Shown here piece after piece: positions 24,595 to 33,251 of a stretch of 36,632 nt of DNA. The DNA comes from Paenibacillus gorillae (GTDB lineage: Bacteria > Bacillota > Bacilli > Paenibacillales > Paenibacillaceae), in NCBI RefSeq assembly GCF_000513275.1, contig NZ_CBVJ010000072.1:1-36632 (forward strand), written 5' to 3'. The position numbers and the translations under genes were made by a program. A model generated the notes under the pieces. It was not told the DNA's origin and did not search any database. It worked only from the letters and a program-made list of their open reading frames with translations. Numbering within the stretch: the stretch's first letter is position 1; every line of letters starts with the position of its first letter.

Positions 24595-26007
24595 ATGCCG
24601 AATCCGTCAGATCCTTATACAACCGCCGATACGAAAACAAAACGGGTCTATGAGCTGCTTCGAGAGCGTATTTTCAAAGGCAGATATGCTGCGGGTAGCC
24701 GTCTTCCGTCAACGAGGGATATTGCAAGCGAGCTCGGAGTGTCACGGGCGCTTGTTGTAGAAGTGTATGAACAGCTTATAGCTGAGGGCTATTCGGAAGG
24801 CCGGCAAGGTTCCGGAACCTATGTATTGGATTTAGGAAGCAGCCGGTCTTTTCAAGACCGGCTCACCACTTCAGATGATGCTCCGGCTGGAATAATGTCC
24901 ACGGAATTCGCAGAAACGCGGTTCAACGGCATTGATTTTCGTCCGAGCTTTCCAGCTCTTGAACATATTCCGTACAAGAAGTGGAAAGAAATTACGCTAA
25001 GTGTATATGATAATGTCCACTCATCGGTATTCGGCTATGAGGAAGATCCGGCAGGCAATTGGCTGCTTCGCACGAACATTTGCCGGTATCTGCTGCGTGT
25101 CAAAGGAATTCAGTGTTCACCTTCGCAGGTTGTCGTGACAGCCGGAGCTACCCAAGCCATCGCCCTGTTATGCAGGCTTTTATTGAAGCAAGGAGACACG
25201 GTAGCCATTGAGGACCCCACCGCTAACTTTATCCACTCGATTTTTGCATCGACTGGCGCCGATATTGTACCAGTTCCCGTTGATGATCACGGCTTGTGCG
25301 TCGATGACTTGCCGGTGCATTCGCAGCCCAAATGCGTCTTTGTTACCCCTTCGCATCAATTCCCTTTCGGCAGCATCCTGTCTATCGGCAGACGCATTCA
25401 GCTTCTGGACTATGCCCGGCAAACCGGAAGCTACATAATCGAAGACGATTATGACAGTGAGTTCCGATATGCTGGAATGCCCGTTCATGCGCTCCGGGAG
25501 CTTGATGCCGAGCGAGTCGTTTATGTCGGGACGTTCAGCAAAAACTTGTTCCCCTCACTTCGGCTCGGTTATATGGTCGTTCCACAGGAAATACTAAAAC
25601 CGCTGCTGCACTTAAAACGCATGACAGACATGCAATGTCCCTCCTTATCCCAGATTACTTTGGCGAGATTTATGGCTGACGGCCATCTTGAGCGTCACAT
25701 CGCCCGTATGAAGCGGATTTATGGAAAAAGGCGCAATCGTCTCATCTCAGCTTTAACAGAAGCATTCGGCAGCGGGGTAACGATTTCTGGTGACGCCGCA
25801 GGCTTGCATCTGATTGCGAAATTGTCGGGACATAAATTTGACTCCCGTACTGCCGCACAAGTTGAAGAACAGAATATTAAAATTTATCCTGCCGAGAGAT
25901 ACACCATCACCAAAGGCAAGTATGAAGAAAGCCTGATTATGGGGTTCGGCAACGTTACGGAAACGCAAATTGCAGAAGGCATTAAGACGATCGCAGAGCT
26001 TATATGA
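24595..26007 (+). CDS. MocR-type regulator (GntR HTH plus aminotransferase fold)
   Basis: 470-residue MocR/GabR/PdxR-type regulator. Residues about 14-80 are the GntR winged helix (RVYELLRERIFKGRYAAGSR, then LPSTRDIASELGVSRALVVE). A linker leads to a class I aminotransferase domain (about 110-470) with the PLP-binding lysine K316 in TFSKNLFPSLRLG and an upstream IIEDDYDSEFRY that holds the pyridine-contacting Asp. PLP or a PLP-amino acid adduct is the expected effector. Its likely target is the divergent SDR or its own promoter. A terminator follows. Family assignment is secure. Confidence 0.93.
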   Translation: MPNPSDPYTTADTKTKRVYELLRERIFKGRYAAGSRLPSTRDIASELGVSRALVVEVYEQLIAEGYSEGRQGSGTYVLDLGSSRSFQDRLTTSDDAPAGIMSTEFAETRFNGIDFRPSFPALEHIPYKKWKEITLSVYDNVHSSVFGYEEDPAGNWLLRTNICRYLLRVKGIQCSPSQVVVTAGATQAIALLCRLLLKQGDTVAIEDPTANFIHSIFASTGADIVPVPVDDHGLCVDDLPVHSQPKCVFVTPSHQFPFGSILSIGRRIQLLDYARQTGSYIIEDDYDSEFRYAGMPVHALRELDAERVVYVGTFSKNLFPSLRLGYMVVPQEILKPLLHLKRMTDMQCPSLSQITLARFMADGHLERHIARMKRIYGKRRNRLISALTEAFGSGVTISGDAAGLHLIAKLSGHKFDSRTAAQVEEQNIKIYPAERYTITKGKYEESLIMGFGNVTETQIAEGIKTIAELI

Positions 26008-26016
26008 CAATGTAAA

Positions 26017-26060
26017 AAACCAAGGAGCCGTGCGCGAACAAGCGCTTAGCTCCTTGGTTT
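26017..26060. terminator. Bidirectional terminator after MocR gene
   Basis: A 12-bp perfect stem (AAACCAAGGAGC, arms 26017-26028 and 26049-26060) with an inner GCGC pair closes the MocR gene and the convergent MFS gene. T runs are short on the plus strand; the minus strand has TTTTTTA. Confidence 0.72.
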
Positions 26061-26083
26061 ATCTTCGTTATCAACTCATTACA

Positions 26084-27482
26084 TTAGGAAATCTTCCTCT
26101 GTCTTAGTATCGCGAAGCTTAACAGAATGCCGAGCACCGTAACGCTTGCGGCAATTACGAATGCGGTGCGAATTGCATGATTCAAATCGGTCGCTGCCAT
26201 CGTTTCCAACGATGCTTCCGTGCCCAGACTAGCAGATATGATTGCCATAATAACAGCCAAGCCGATGGCTCCGCCAATTTGCTGGCCGGTCGAAATCATC
26301 GCAGAACCCACGCCCTGTTCCTTCGGATCCATCCCAGTGCTGCCCGCAATGAACATGGTCGTAAAGACGAGCGCCTGGCCGAGACCGATAATAACCGTCC
26401 CCGGAATGATTGCCCATACATGGCCCGATACAGAGAGCCCGCTAAGCAGCAGGAATCCGATGCCTCCTAGCCCCATACCGGCAGCAATTGTGCCGGAAGT
26501 TCCGACGACCGATAGCATTTTATGAACAAGCTTTGCCCCAAAAAATTGCGCTGATCGTAAGCGGCAAGAAGCTTAAGCCGGATTGGATCGCCGATAAATG
26601 CAGCACACCTTGCGTGTACAAAGTCAAAAAGTAGTACAGCGTACCGAACGAAGCTGAGAATAGCGCTGCCGTCAAAGCAGCACCGGTCAGGTTGCGATTG
26701 CGAAACAATCGGAATGGGAGTAACGGTTCCCTCGTACGATTCTCGATTATTACGAATAACAGAAGCAAAGCAGCGCCGAAAATTCCGAACGTCAGCGTCC
26801 CCGCACTAACCCAGCCCTCTACTGGGGACTGAATCAAGTAGTACACGATGAAGATCATGCCTGCTGTCACGGATATTGTACCCGCTGCATCATAATGCTT
26901 TTTGCCCGATTCCACTTTGCTCTCCACAAGTACAACAGGCGCAAGAATGATTGCGATTATCGTGATCGGTACGTTAACGAAAAACGTAAATTTCCAGCCG
27001 GCATAGCTCGTTAACACTCCTCCCAGCAGCAATCCGGCAGACAGGCCGACACCGCCCATCGCAGCCCATATCCCCATTGCCCGGTTGCGCTCGGCGCCTT
27101 CATTGAAATTGGACATAATTAGCGACAATGTTGCTGGCGACAGGAGCGCTCCGCCAAGTCCTTGCAATCCCCTGGCAATGATCAGAAGCATTTGCGAAGT
27201 TGCCAGACCACCGAGCAATGACCCTAAACCGAACAGGCTCATCGCGATGATAAACATTTTACGCCTGCCGAGCAAGTCAGACAGCCGCCCTCCAATTAAC
27301 AGAAATCCTCCAAAAACAAGTGAATACGCACTGACAACCCACTGCAAGTGGTTAGCGGAAAAGGCTAAAGCCTCCCCTATTGAAGGCAGTGCCACAAAAA
27401 TAATCGTGTAATCAAGCGCCATGATTAACTGGGATACAGCAAGCAGCATTAATGCTAGACCCTTATGTTTGTTAACAGTCAT
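26084..27482 (-). pseudogene. DHA2/EmrB-type MFS exporter, +1 frameshift near residue 313
   Basis: Multidrug exporter of the 14-helix EmrB/QacA type. The motif A region reads GRLSDLLGRRK, and the motif C region and VNVPITIIAI follow. The first frame ends 320 residues in, after LPLTISAIFWGKACS. Removing one base from the run 26536-26545 (minus strand six T then four G) restores the family continuation FGAKLVHKMLSVVGTSG through to 26084. The repaired protein would be 465 residues, a normal length. The upstream TetR gene and the GACY/RGTC operator sites fit a drug-inducible exporter. If the shift is real the exporter is inactive; it may also be a homopolymer read error. Confidence 0.82.
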
Positions 27483-27506
27483 GTTGAATCGTCCTTTCCC
27501 TTTTAC

Positions 27507-27604
27507 AGACCAAACAGTCTATTATGATTAAAAAAAGATTACTCCTTGCTTTCTAGACTTTTCAGTCAAATTTCCCTGCAAAGTTTTATCGGACTGAATA
27601 GTCT
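27507..27604. promoter_or_regulatory. Three TetR operator-like boxes before the MFS gene
   Basis: AGACCAAACAGTC (27507), AGACTTTTCAGTC (27555) and, on the minus strand, AGACTATTCAGTC (27591-27604) share the pattern AGACY-N3-CAGTC, whose core GACT-N4-AGTC is palindromic. They fill the region upstream of the exporter gene. TetR binding is inferred from the fourth copy upstream of the TetR gene. Confidence 0.6.
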
Positions 27605-27659
27605 AGAATAATCAGACACAAGCGGCATTGCCGCCTTTAAATCAGAAGATTCTCTTGCA

Positions 27660-28247
27660 TTAATAATGATCAAGCGTAGAGAGTACAACCGCTGCAACAT
27701 CCTCTAGAACTTTAGGATCGTTAGATAGCTTCGCTGTTTGCGTCAGTCCGTAGCGTGCATGGTATAAATAACGTGCCAGCGCATGAAGGTCATGATTTGC
27801 TCCGATTTCTCCCTCTCGTTGAGCACGGGCTAACGCTTCATAGAACGCTTTTTCCAACAGCATGCGATCTCGTTCAAATAGCGCTGCAATTTCAGAATCA
27901 TGAGGGATTTGATCAATAGCGCTGTATAGTATCAAACATTCTTCACGCCGCTCTTCATCTTGCAGGGCAAATACAACGGTCTGAAAAATATCGGCGATCA
28001 CTTTTTTAACCGGCTCCGTACGATCCAGATAGGCAACTGCAGCAGATGACTTTTCTTCTACATAATGCTTCACAGCCTTAATGAACAGATCTCTCTTCGT
28101 CCCATAAGTATCATAAAGACTCTGACGGGCAATCCCTAAACCATCCAATAAGTTTTGGAGAGATGTACCCTCGTAACCATAGCGGCCGAAAACCTTCATC
28201 GCCTTATGCAGAACCTCAGTCGTATCAAATTCCTTGCTTCTTGCCAT
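27660..28247 (-). CDS. TetR/AcrR-family repressor of the MFS exporter
   Basis: 195-residue TetR repressor. Residues about 8-55 form the DNA-binding domain (TTEVLHKAMKVFGRYGYEGT, then LQNLLDGLGIARQSLYDTYG, KRDLF). The C-terminal ligand domain has LYSAIDQIPHD and LARYLYHARYGL. AGGAGG precedes the ATG. It lies 177 bases upstream of the exporter in the same direction, and AGACY-N3-CAGTC boxes stand before both genes, which points to autorepression and exporter control. Ligand unknown. Confidence 0.92.
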   Translation of the reverse strand: MARSKEFDTTEVLHKAMKVFGRYGYEGTSLQNLLDGLGIARQSLYDTYGTKRDLFIKAVKHYVEEKSSAAVAYLDRTEPVKKVIADIFQTVVFALQDEERREECLILYSAIDQIPHDSEIAALFERDRMLLEKAFYEALARAQREGEIGANHDLHALARYLYHARYGLTQTAKLSNDPKVLEDVAAVVLSTLDHY

Positions 28248-28284
28248 TTCCTCAGCCTCCTTTCGACCCTATCTTACACAATCC

Positions 28285-28297
28285 AGACCATTCAGTC
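28285..28297. promoter_or_regulatory. TetR operator-like box before the TetR gene
   Basis: AGACCATTCAGTC matches the consensus of the three boxes at 27507-27604 and lies 38 bases upstream of the TetR start codon, within its promoter region. Confidence 0.55.
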
Positions 28298-28326
28298 AAT
28301 AATTATTATGAAATGCATGCTGACTT

Positions 28327-28370
28327 TTGCTACTGTGTTTAGGTTCTGTTAAAGTGAGATTGCTACTATG
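28327..28370. promoter_or_regulatory. Direct repeat TTGCTACTRTG before the regulator gene
   Basis: TTGCTACTGTG (28327-28337) and TTGCTACTATG (28360-28370) match at 10 of 11 bases, 33 bp apart (three helical turns). OmpR-type regulators bind direct repeats, so autoregulation is possible. Confidence 0.3.
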
Positions 28371-28386
28371 AAAATGGGTGAAAACG

Positions 28387-29130
28387 ATGAAAACAACGAC
28401 TAATCAATCCGACATAAAAATCGCAATCGTCGACGACGAGCCTTCGATTGTTACCATGCTGCAAATGGTGCTGCGCAGAGAAGGATTCAACCAGCTATAC
28501 TCGGCTTCCTCCTGTGCAGAAGCACTAAGCTTAACGAAACGCATAGTCCCTGATATCATTCTGCTCGACATTATGCTTCCCGATGGCAGCGGCCTTGAGC
28601 TTTGCTCGAAGCTTCGCGAATACGGCAATCCGCATATTTTCTTTCTGACGGCCAAAACTTCTGACCTTGATGTTCTTCGGGGCTTCGCCATGGGCGGGGA
28701 TGATTATATTACGAAGCCCTTCAACCCGCTGGAGGTTGCTGCGAGAATTCAGGCACGCATACGCCGTCTGGAGCCGGAGACTATGGCGGCTAGTCCAATG
28801 AAACGGCCCGAATCGGGTATTTATCGATTCAGCCGCTTCACTATTAATGAGGCGGAGGGCGAATTAATCGTGGAAGATCAGCTTGTCCCTTGTCCTGCGC
28901 AAGTCTTCCAGCTATTGCTGCACTTCAGCAAGTATCCGGGCATCATATTTTCCAAAACGCAGCTCTACGACAAGGTTTGGGGGATTAATGGACAGGGTGA
29001 TGACGCGACCGTGATGGTACACATCCGGCGCATAAGAGAGCGTATCGAGATTGATCCTGGCAATCCAAAGCTGCTGCTTACTGTACGCGGACTCGGCTAC
29101 AAGCTGGCAAAGGAGTCGCAGGAGCAATGA
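28387..29130 (+). CDS. OmpR-family response regulator (second system)
   Basis: 247-residue response regulator. The receiver has IVDDEPS near the N-terminus, Asp61 in LLDIMLPDGSG and the Lys of ITKPFNPLEVAARI. The winged helix is at about 150-245 (CPAQVFQLLLHFSKYPGIIF and VMVHIRRIRERI, ending VRGLGYKL). GGGTG stands six bases before the ATG at 28387; a GTG three codons upstream is also possible. Its stop overlaps the kinase start as ATGA, so the two are translationally coupled. No dedicated transporter operon is adjacent; the target is unknown. Confidence 0.92.
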   Translation: MKTTTNQSDIKIAIVDDEPSIVTMLQMVLRREGFNQLYSASSCAEALSLTKRIVPDIILLDIMLPDGSGLELCSKLREYGNPHIFFLTAKTSDLDVLRGFAMGGDDYITKPFNPLEVAARIQARIRRLEPETMAASPMKRPESGIYRFSRFTINEAEGELIVEDQLVPCPAQVFQLLLHFSKYPGIIFSKTQLYDKVWGINGQGDDATVMVHIRRIRERIEIDPGNPKLLLTVRGLGYKLAKESQEQ

Positions 29131-30863
29131 AAATCCAGCAACGTATGGCTTTCCACTTTACATATCAATTGATTTTCTATGCCTTGTTGATAGTGGCCCT
29201 CACGCTGATTGCCTGCATCCTGTACTTTCAGAATACGAAAAACAATGAATTTCGCCGGAATTTTCCGGTTGGCGCCCTGCAGCTGATTGCGCAAGAAGCG
29301 AGCTCCAAGGACGGGATGATTAAGGTCTCCCCCAAGTGGGACCGTTTCATTGAGGAAAAAGGGATGTGGATGCAGGTTGTGAATGCGAATGGCGATGTGA
29401 TTTACGCCGTCAATACAGCATCACATGCACTGCCGTCCTCTTACTCCACCGCACAACTGCTCGATATTCAGGAAACACGTATACTAGAGAAATTTGCCGT
29501 CTATACACAGCTGAATTTTACGTTCAATGAGCCGCTTCTATATATGATGGGCTACCATAATGGTGAGCTGGACCAGCTTATAAGTTTATTCAATGACTAC
29601 GGGCATAAGGGACTGGTGCAAAACGCAGCGATTCCTCAACTGAATCAGAAGCTGCGCGAGACCGGCTCTTATCTGCAGATAATGGACTCTGCAGGACATC
29701 CGGTGCAAGGCGTAGGCGATGAAGCTTATGTACAGAAGACGTATCGTTCGCTGGATATTCTGGCCATCCAGCAATCACCCGGCAACTATGACACGAATAT
29801 TGTCACCCACCGGGACAAGCTGAGCGGAATGAGTTGGATTCTCTACACGCCTAATACTACTGGGGGACCTCTAAAGCATCCGCTAATGGACACGGCAACT
29901 CGTAATTTATTCTGGTTTGTTGGCCTCATTCTGCTGTTGGCCATTCCGCTCTCCGTCTGGCATGGCAATCGCTACGGACAGCCGCTTATTTTGTTTGCAG
30001 GCTGGTTTGAACGGATGCGCAAGGGGCAGTACAACGAAGTGCTGACCGCCAAAGATATGCGCAAGGTGTTTCGCCGCAACGGCATGATGCGTTCGAGATA
30101 CAAGCTTTATAAGGAGGTTATTGAATCCTTTTATCAAATGACGCATCAATTGGAACAAACCGAGAAGGAACGTGCAAGGCTGGAGAAGTCACAAGCAGAG
30201 TGGATGTCAGGGATTTCCCATGATTTGCGGACACCCCTTTCCACCATTCAAGGTTATGGGTACATGCTGGAAAGCTTGCCTGAAGAATGGAGCCAGGAGG
30301 AGATGCGGATCATGGGATCAACAATTCGGGAAAAAGGGGATTATATGCTGGAGCTGATCTCTGATTTCTCCATGATTCATCAGCTCAAGCAGGGTGATTC
30401 CATTATAGAGCTGCGCGAGATCGATTTGGATGAGCTGGTTCGCTGCTCCGTACTGAAATACATCAACGACGCTACGATGTCCCAGTATCCGTTCATCTAC
30501 GTTGGAGAAGAACGTCCCTTGATGATACAAGCAGATGAAACTTGGCTATTGCGGCTGATGGACAATCTGCTGTCCAACGCCGTGAAGCATAATCCGCCGG
30601 GCGTAAGTGTTACTGTCTCTGTAGGCATGCTCAACAACAAAGCATACATCCGGGTTATTGATAATGGCCAAGGGATGGACGAGGAAACGCTGCACCATTT
30701 ATTCAAACGCTACTACCGCGGAACGAATACGTTAGAATCGACGAATGGCTCCGGCCTTGGAATGAGCATCGCCAAATCGATCGTTGAAGCGCACGACGGC
30801 GAAATTCAGGTTCAGTCTAAAGTGTTGCAAGGGACGAAGATTGAGATTTTACTGCCTTGCTGA
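29127..30863 (+). CDS. Sensor histidine kinase (second system)
   Basis: 578-residue membrane sensor kinase. TM1 lies at about 12-34, a long extracellular region of about 225 residues follows, and TM2 is at about 262-280. A weak HAMP-like stretch and a coiled coil (YQMTHQLEQTEKERARLEKS) lead to His365 in ISHDLRTPLSTIQGYG. The ATPase domain shows the N box (LMDNLLSNAVKHNPP), the G1 box (DNGQGMD) and the G2 box (NGSGLGMSIAKSIV). The sensor region carries no motif I recognise. It is the cognate partner of the overlapping regulator. Confidence 0.92.
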   Translation: MKIQQRMAFHFTYQLIFYALLIVALTLIACILYFQNTKNNEFRRNFPVGALQLIAQEASSKDGMIKVSPKWDRFIEEKGMWMQVVNANGDVIYAVNTASHALPSSYSTAQLLDIQETRILEKFAVYTQLNFTFNEPLLYMMGYHNGELDQLISLFNDYGHKGLVQNAAIPQLNQKLRETGSYLQIMDSAGHPVQGVGDEAYVQKTYRSLDILAIQQSPGNYDTNIVTHRDKLSGMSWILYTPNTTGGPLKHPLMDTATRNLFWFVGLILLLAIPLSVWHGNRYGQPLILFAGWFERMRKGQYNEVLTAKDMRKVFRRNGMMRSRYKLYKEVIESFYQMTHQLEQTEKERARLEKSQAEWMSGISHDLRTPLSTIQGYGYMLESLPEEWSQEEMRIMGSTIREKGDYMLELISDFSMIHQLKQGDSIIELREIDLDELVRCSVLKYINDATMSQYPFIYVGEERPLMIQADETWLLRLMDNLLSNAVKHNPPGVSVTVSVGMLNNKAYIRVIDNGQGMDEETLHHLFKRYYRGTNTLESTNGSGLGMSIAKSIVEAHDGEIQVQSKVLQGTKIEILLPC

Positions 30864-30868
30864 TCAAC

Positions 30869-30977
30869 ATGATTACAATCATTAATAGTATGAATGAGAA
30901 AAAATGACATAAATTCCTCACACAGAACGATTAATCTTTGTTCAATATAGACATATATTAGACATGTACTTGTACAT
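30869..30977. promoter_or_regulatory. Palindromes upstream of the P450 gene
   Basis: Two inverted repeats stand between the kinase and P450 genes: ATGATT-AC-AATCAT at 30869-30882 and ATGTAC-TT-GTACAT at 30964-30977. TAGACAT is also repeated at 30948 and 30959, one helical turn apart. These are candidate regulator sites. No convincing -35/-10 pair is seen. Confidence 0.35.
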
Positions 30978-31041
30978 TGATACGTACTGCTGCCCCTTCC
31001 ATTTTACACAAAGAATTTCTGATGAGAGGAGTTAAACCATT

Positions 31042-32232
31042 TTGAGTACAAACGAAACCTCCCTGTCTGAGTTGTTCACCAAAGAATTCACACAAAACCC
31101 CTATCCTGTCTATGAGAAACTGAGAGCGAATATTCCGATTTTCAAGGTGCTGTTTCCTAACGGTGAATTCGGCTGGATGATTAACCGGTATGAGGATGCC
31201 GTAGAGGTATTGAAGGATAATCGTTTTAGTAAGGACATCGTCAAGCTTCACGGACCTGATCAGCAAAATATCTTTGTGCATAATATGCTCTTTGCCGATC
31301 CGCCTGATCATCGCCGGCTGCGCGGACTCGTACAAAAAGCCTTCACCCCCCGAATGATTGAGGGCATGAGAAGCCATATTCAGCAAATAGCCGATGATCT
31401 TCTGGATGGTCTCAAATCCCCCGATAAAATGAATCTAATTGATGAGTTTGCTTTTCCATTACCGATTATTGTCATCAGCGAGATTCTCGGTGTACCTGTT
31501 GAAGATCAGGACAAATTTCGGTTATGGTCCAACTCCATCATCGATGCAACAAGTGAAGAGCATGCCGAAGTAATTGAGCAGCATATCCAGGAGTTCACAG
31601 ATTACTTGAATGCCTGGTTTGCCAAAACACGCGAGCAGCCGGGTGACGATCTGATCAGCCAGCTCGTCATGGCAGAGGAAGCAGGCGAACATTTATCGGA
31701 AGAGGAATTGCTCAGCGTTGTCGCGCTGCTGATCGTAGCCGGACACGAAACAACCGTTAACCTGATCGGCAACGGCGTTCTCGCCCTCTTGGAGCATCCC
31801 GAACAACGTGATTTGCTTATCCAGCAGCCAGAGTTAATCCACAAAGCCGTTGAAGAAATGCTGCGTTATAACGGACCGGTTGAATTCAGCACATCCCGCT
31901 GGGCATCGGAAGATCTCGATTTCCATGGACATCAGATAGCCAAAGGCGAGCTTGTTATCGTCGCGCTTGATTCAGCCAATCGGGATGAAGCGAAGTTTCA
32001 GGATGCGGATGTGTTTGACATCACTCGGGAGAAGAGTCCGCATCTGGCCTTTGGCAAAGGCATTCACCTCTGTCTGGGGGCGCCTCTTGCTCGGCTTGAA
32101 GGCGAGATCGCCATCAATACGCTGCTTCGCCGTTTCCCCGATATGCAACTGCAGGCCGATGTTCAAGAACTGGAATGGAGACCAGGCATGATTGTTAGAG
32201 GACTTAAGGAAATTCCGGTCAAACTTAAATAA
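31042..32232 (+). CDS. Cytochrome P450 (CYP107/CYP109-like)
   Basis: 396-residue soluble bacterial P450. The I-helix oxygen-binding motif AGHET is at 233-237, the K-helix ExxR is E272-R275, and the heme loop reads FGKGIHLCLGAPLARLE with the heme-ligating Cys344. The start is a TTG at 31042, since AGAGGAG stands ten bases upstream and no suitable ATG exists nearby. Such enzymes need separate ferredoxin and reductase partners, and none is encoded in this window. Substrates in the family include fatty acids, terpenoids and macrolides, but nothing here distinguishes them. It may be controlled by the upstream two-component system. A terminator follows. Confidence 0.94.
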   Translation: MSTNETSLSELFTKEFTQNPYPVYEKLRANIPIFKVLFPNGEFGWMINRYEDAVEVLKDNRFSKDIVKLHGPDQQNIFVHNMLFADPPDHRRLRGLVQKAFTPRMIEGMRSHIQQIADDLLDGLKSPDKMNLIDEFAFPLPIIVISEILGVPVEDQDKFRLWSNSIIDATSEEHAEVIEQHIQEFTDYLNAWFAKTREQPGDDLISQLVMAEEAGEHLSEEELLSVVALLIVAGHETTVNLIGNGVLALLEHPEQRDLLIQQPELIHKAVEEMLRYNGPVEFSTSRWASEDLDFHGHQIAKGELVIVALDSANRDEAKFQDADVFDITREKSPHLAFGKGIHLCLGAPLARLEGEIAINTLLRRFPDMQLQADVQELEWRPGMIVRGLKEIPVKLK

Positions 32233-32265
32233 ACCCTACTAGGGTTATAAACGAGCAGTATAAGG

Positions 32266-32299
32266 AAGAAGAAATACATAATCCTGTATTTCTTCTTTT
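32266..32299 (+). terminator. AT-rich intrinsic terminator after P450 gene
   Basis: A 13-bp perfect stem (AAGAAGAAATACA, arms 32266-32278 and 32285-32297) around a six-base loop is followed by TTATTT. It is AT-rich but well placed. The remaining gap to 32422 shows no recognisable gene. Confidence 0.72.
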
Positions 32300-32422
32300 A
32301 TTTGCGCTTGTAACGAAGTACCGTCTGCAGCCTCCAGCCCGTGCAATCTCTGTATCTCCCGCCAATCCATTTGCAGCTTCTCTGAGCTGGAGGACGGAAG
32401 CTCCTACATTGCCGAGCTCATA

Positions 32423-33023
32423 CTAACCGCTCTTCAAGCAGCATTGCTCCAAGTAGGATGAGAAGATTGCTGTATTCGTATGCATATGCTTGTTATCTCC
32501 ATCCAGCTTGCTCAACAAAATACCGCCTTCCAACAACGAGAAAGCAAATGATGCAAGTGCCTCCGAATCCAAATCTGCTTTAAACTCCCCTGCTCTAATC
32601 CCGTCGCTAATAATACCCTTCATCAAATCCAGAAAATTATGCAGCCCTTGCCTTGCCCGGTCACGAAGCTCCGTATGCGTATCATCACTTTCCACCGCCG
32701 TATTCTGCATCGGACATCCGCCAATAAAGGGAGGGTTGTTGACCACATCTCCGTAAACTCGAAAAAAAGCAATCAACCGTCCCGACGCGGACTGCTCTTG
32801 ATCGACCGCCTCAGATAATTTACTGCTGACCGTACTGGCAGCATAATTGTAGGCTTCAAGCGCAATCTCGTCTTTGCTGACAAAAGTGCCGGTAGATGCC
32901 TCCCTTCTTAATTCCTGTATCCGCAATAATATCATTTAGCGAAGTGCCGGCATAACCCTTCTGATTAAAGATAACCGCTGACTTCATAATGATGTGTTCT
33001 CTTGTCCGATCTCCTTTTTTCAT
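32423..33023 (-). pseudogene. TetR-family regulator, +1 frameshift at T4 run
   Basis: With one base removed from the run at 32882-32885 (minus strand TTTT) the gene reads as a 199-residue TetR protein. The first frame, from the ATG at 33023 with GGAGG five bases before it, gives TREHIIMKSAVIFNQKGYAG, then TSLNDIIADTGIKKGGIYRH. The next frame continues with FVSKDEIALEAYNYAAS and the ligand domain ending EQCCLKSG. Unrepaired, the protein stops soon after the DNA-binding domain (near residue 57). Divergent from gap, with the promoter at 33086 between them. Real mutation or sequence error cannot be told apart here. Confidence 0.82.
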
Positions 33024-33085
33024 AGCTTCCTCCGAATGAACTTATTCTAATTCAACATTATATCAAAACTTAGACGACCGAAGCC

Positions 33086-33113
33086 TTGCCAATCCGTAAA
33101 ATCATGATACAAT
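33086..33113 (+). promoter_or_regulatory. Sigma-A promoter of gap
   Basis: TTGCCA at 33086-33091 and TACAAT at 33108-33113 with a 16-base spacer fit a sigma-A promoter. The leader before the ATG at 33252 is about 130 bases and includes short inverted repeats (GGAGC/GCTCC at 33166-33180 and CAGG/CCTG at 33203-33216). Confidence 0.55.
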
Positions 33114-33251
33114 AAAGATACCGATTGGTCTCTTATTTTGCAACATTCACTCTCAAGCAATTTTAGGAGCTCAGCGCTCCCCGCTTTCCTTTGATTTCAT
33201 GACAGGTGTTTGCCTGTTTGAAATAAATGACGATTCCAGGAGGATTATTTT

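Noticed and set aside
30869..30882. Fur or PerR box
   Set aside because: Symmetry is 6-2-6, not the 7-1-7 of that family, and the sequence fits poorly.
32304..32421. Open plus-strand stretch after the P450 terminator
   Set aside because: No start codon and no family match. It could be a gene remnant, but I cannot support it.
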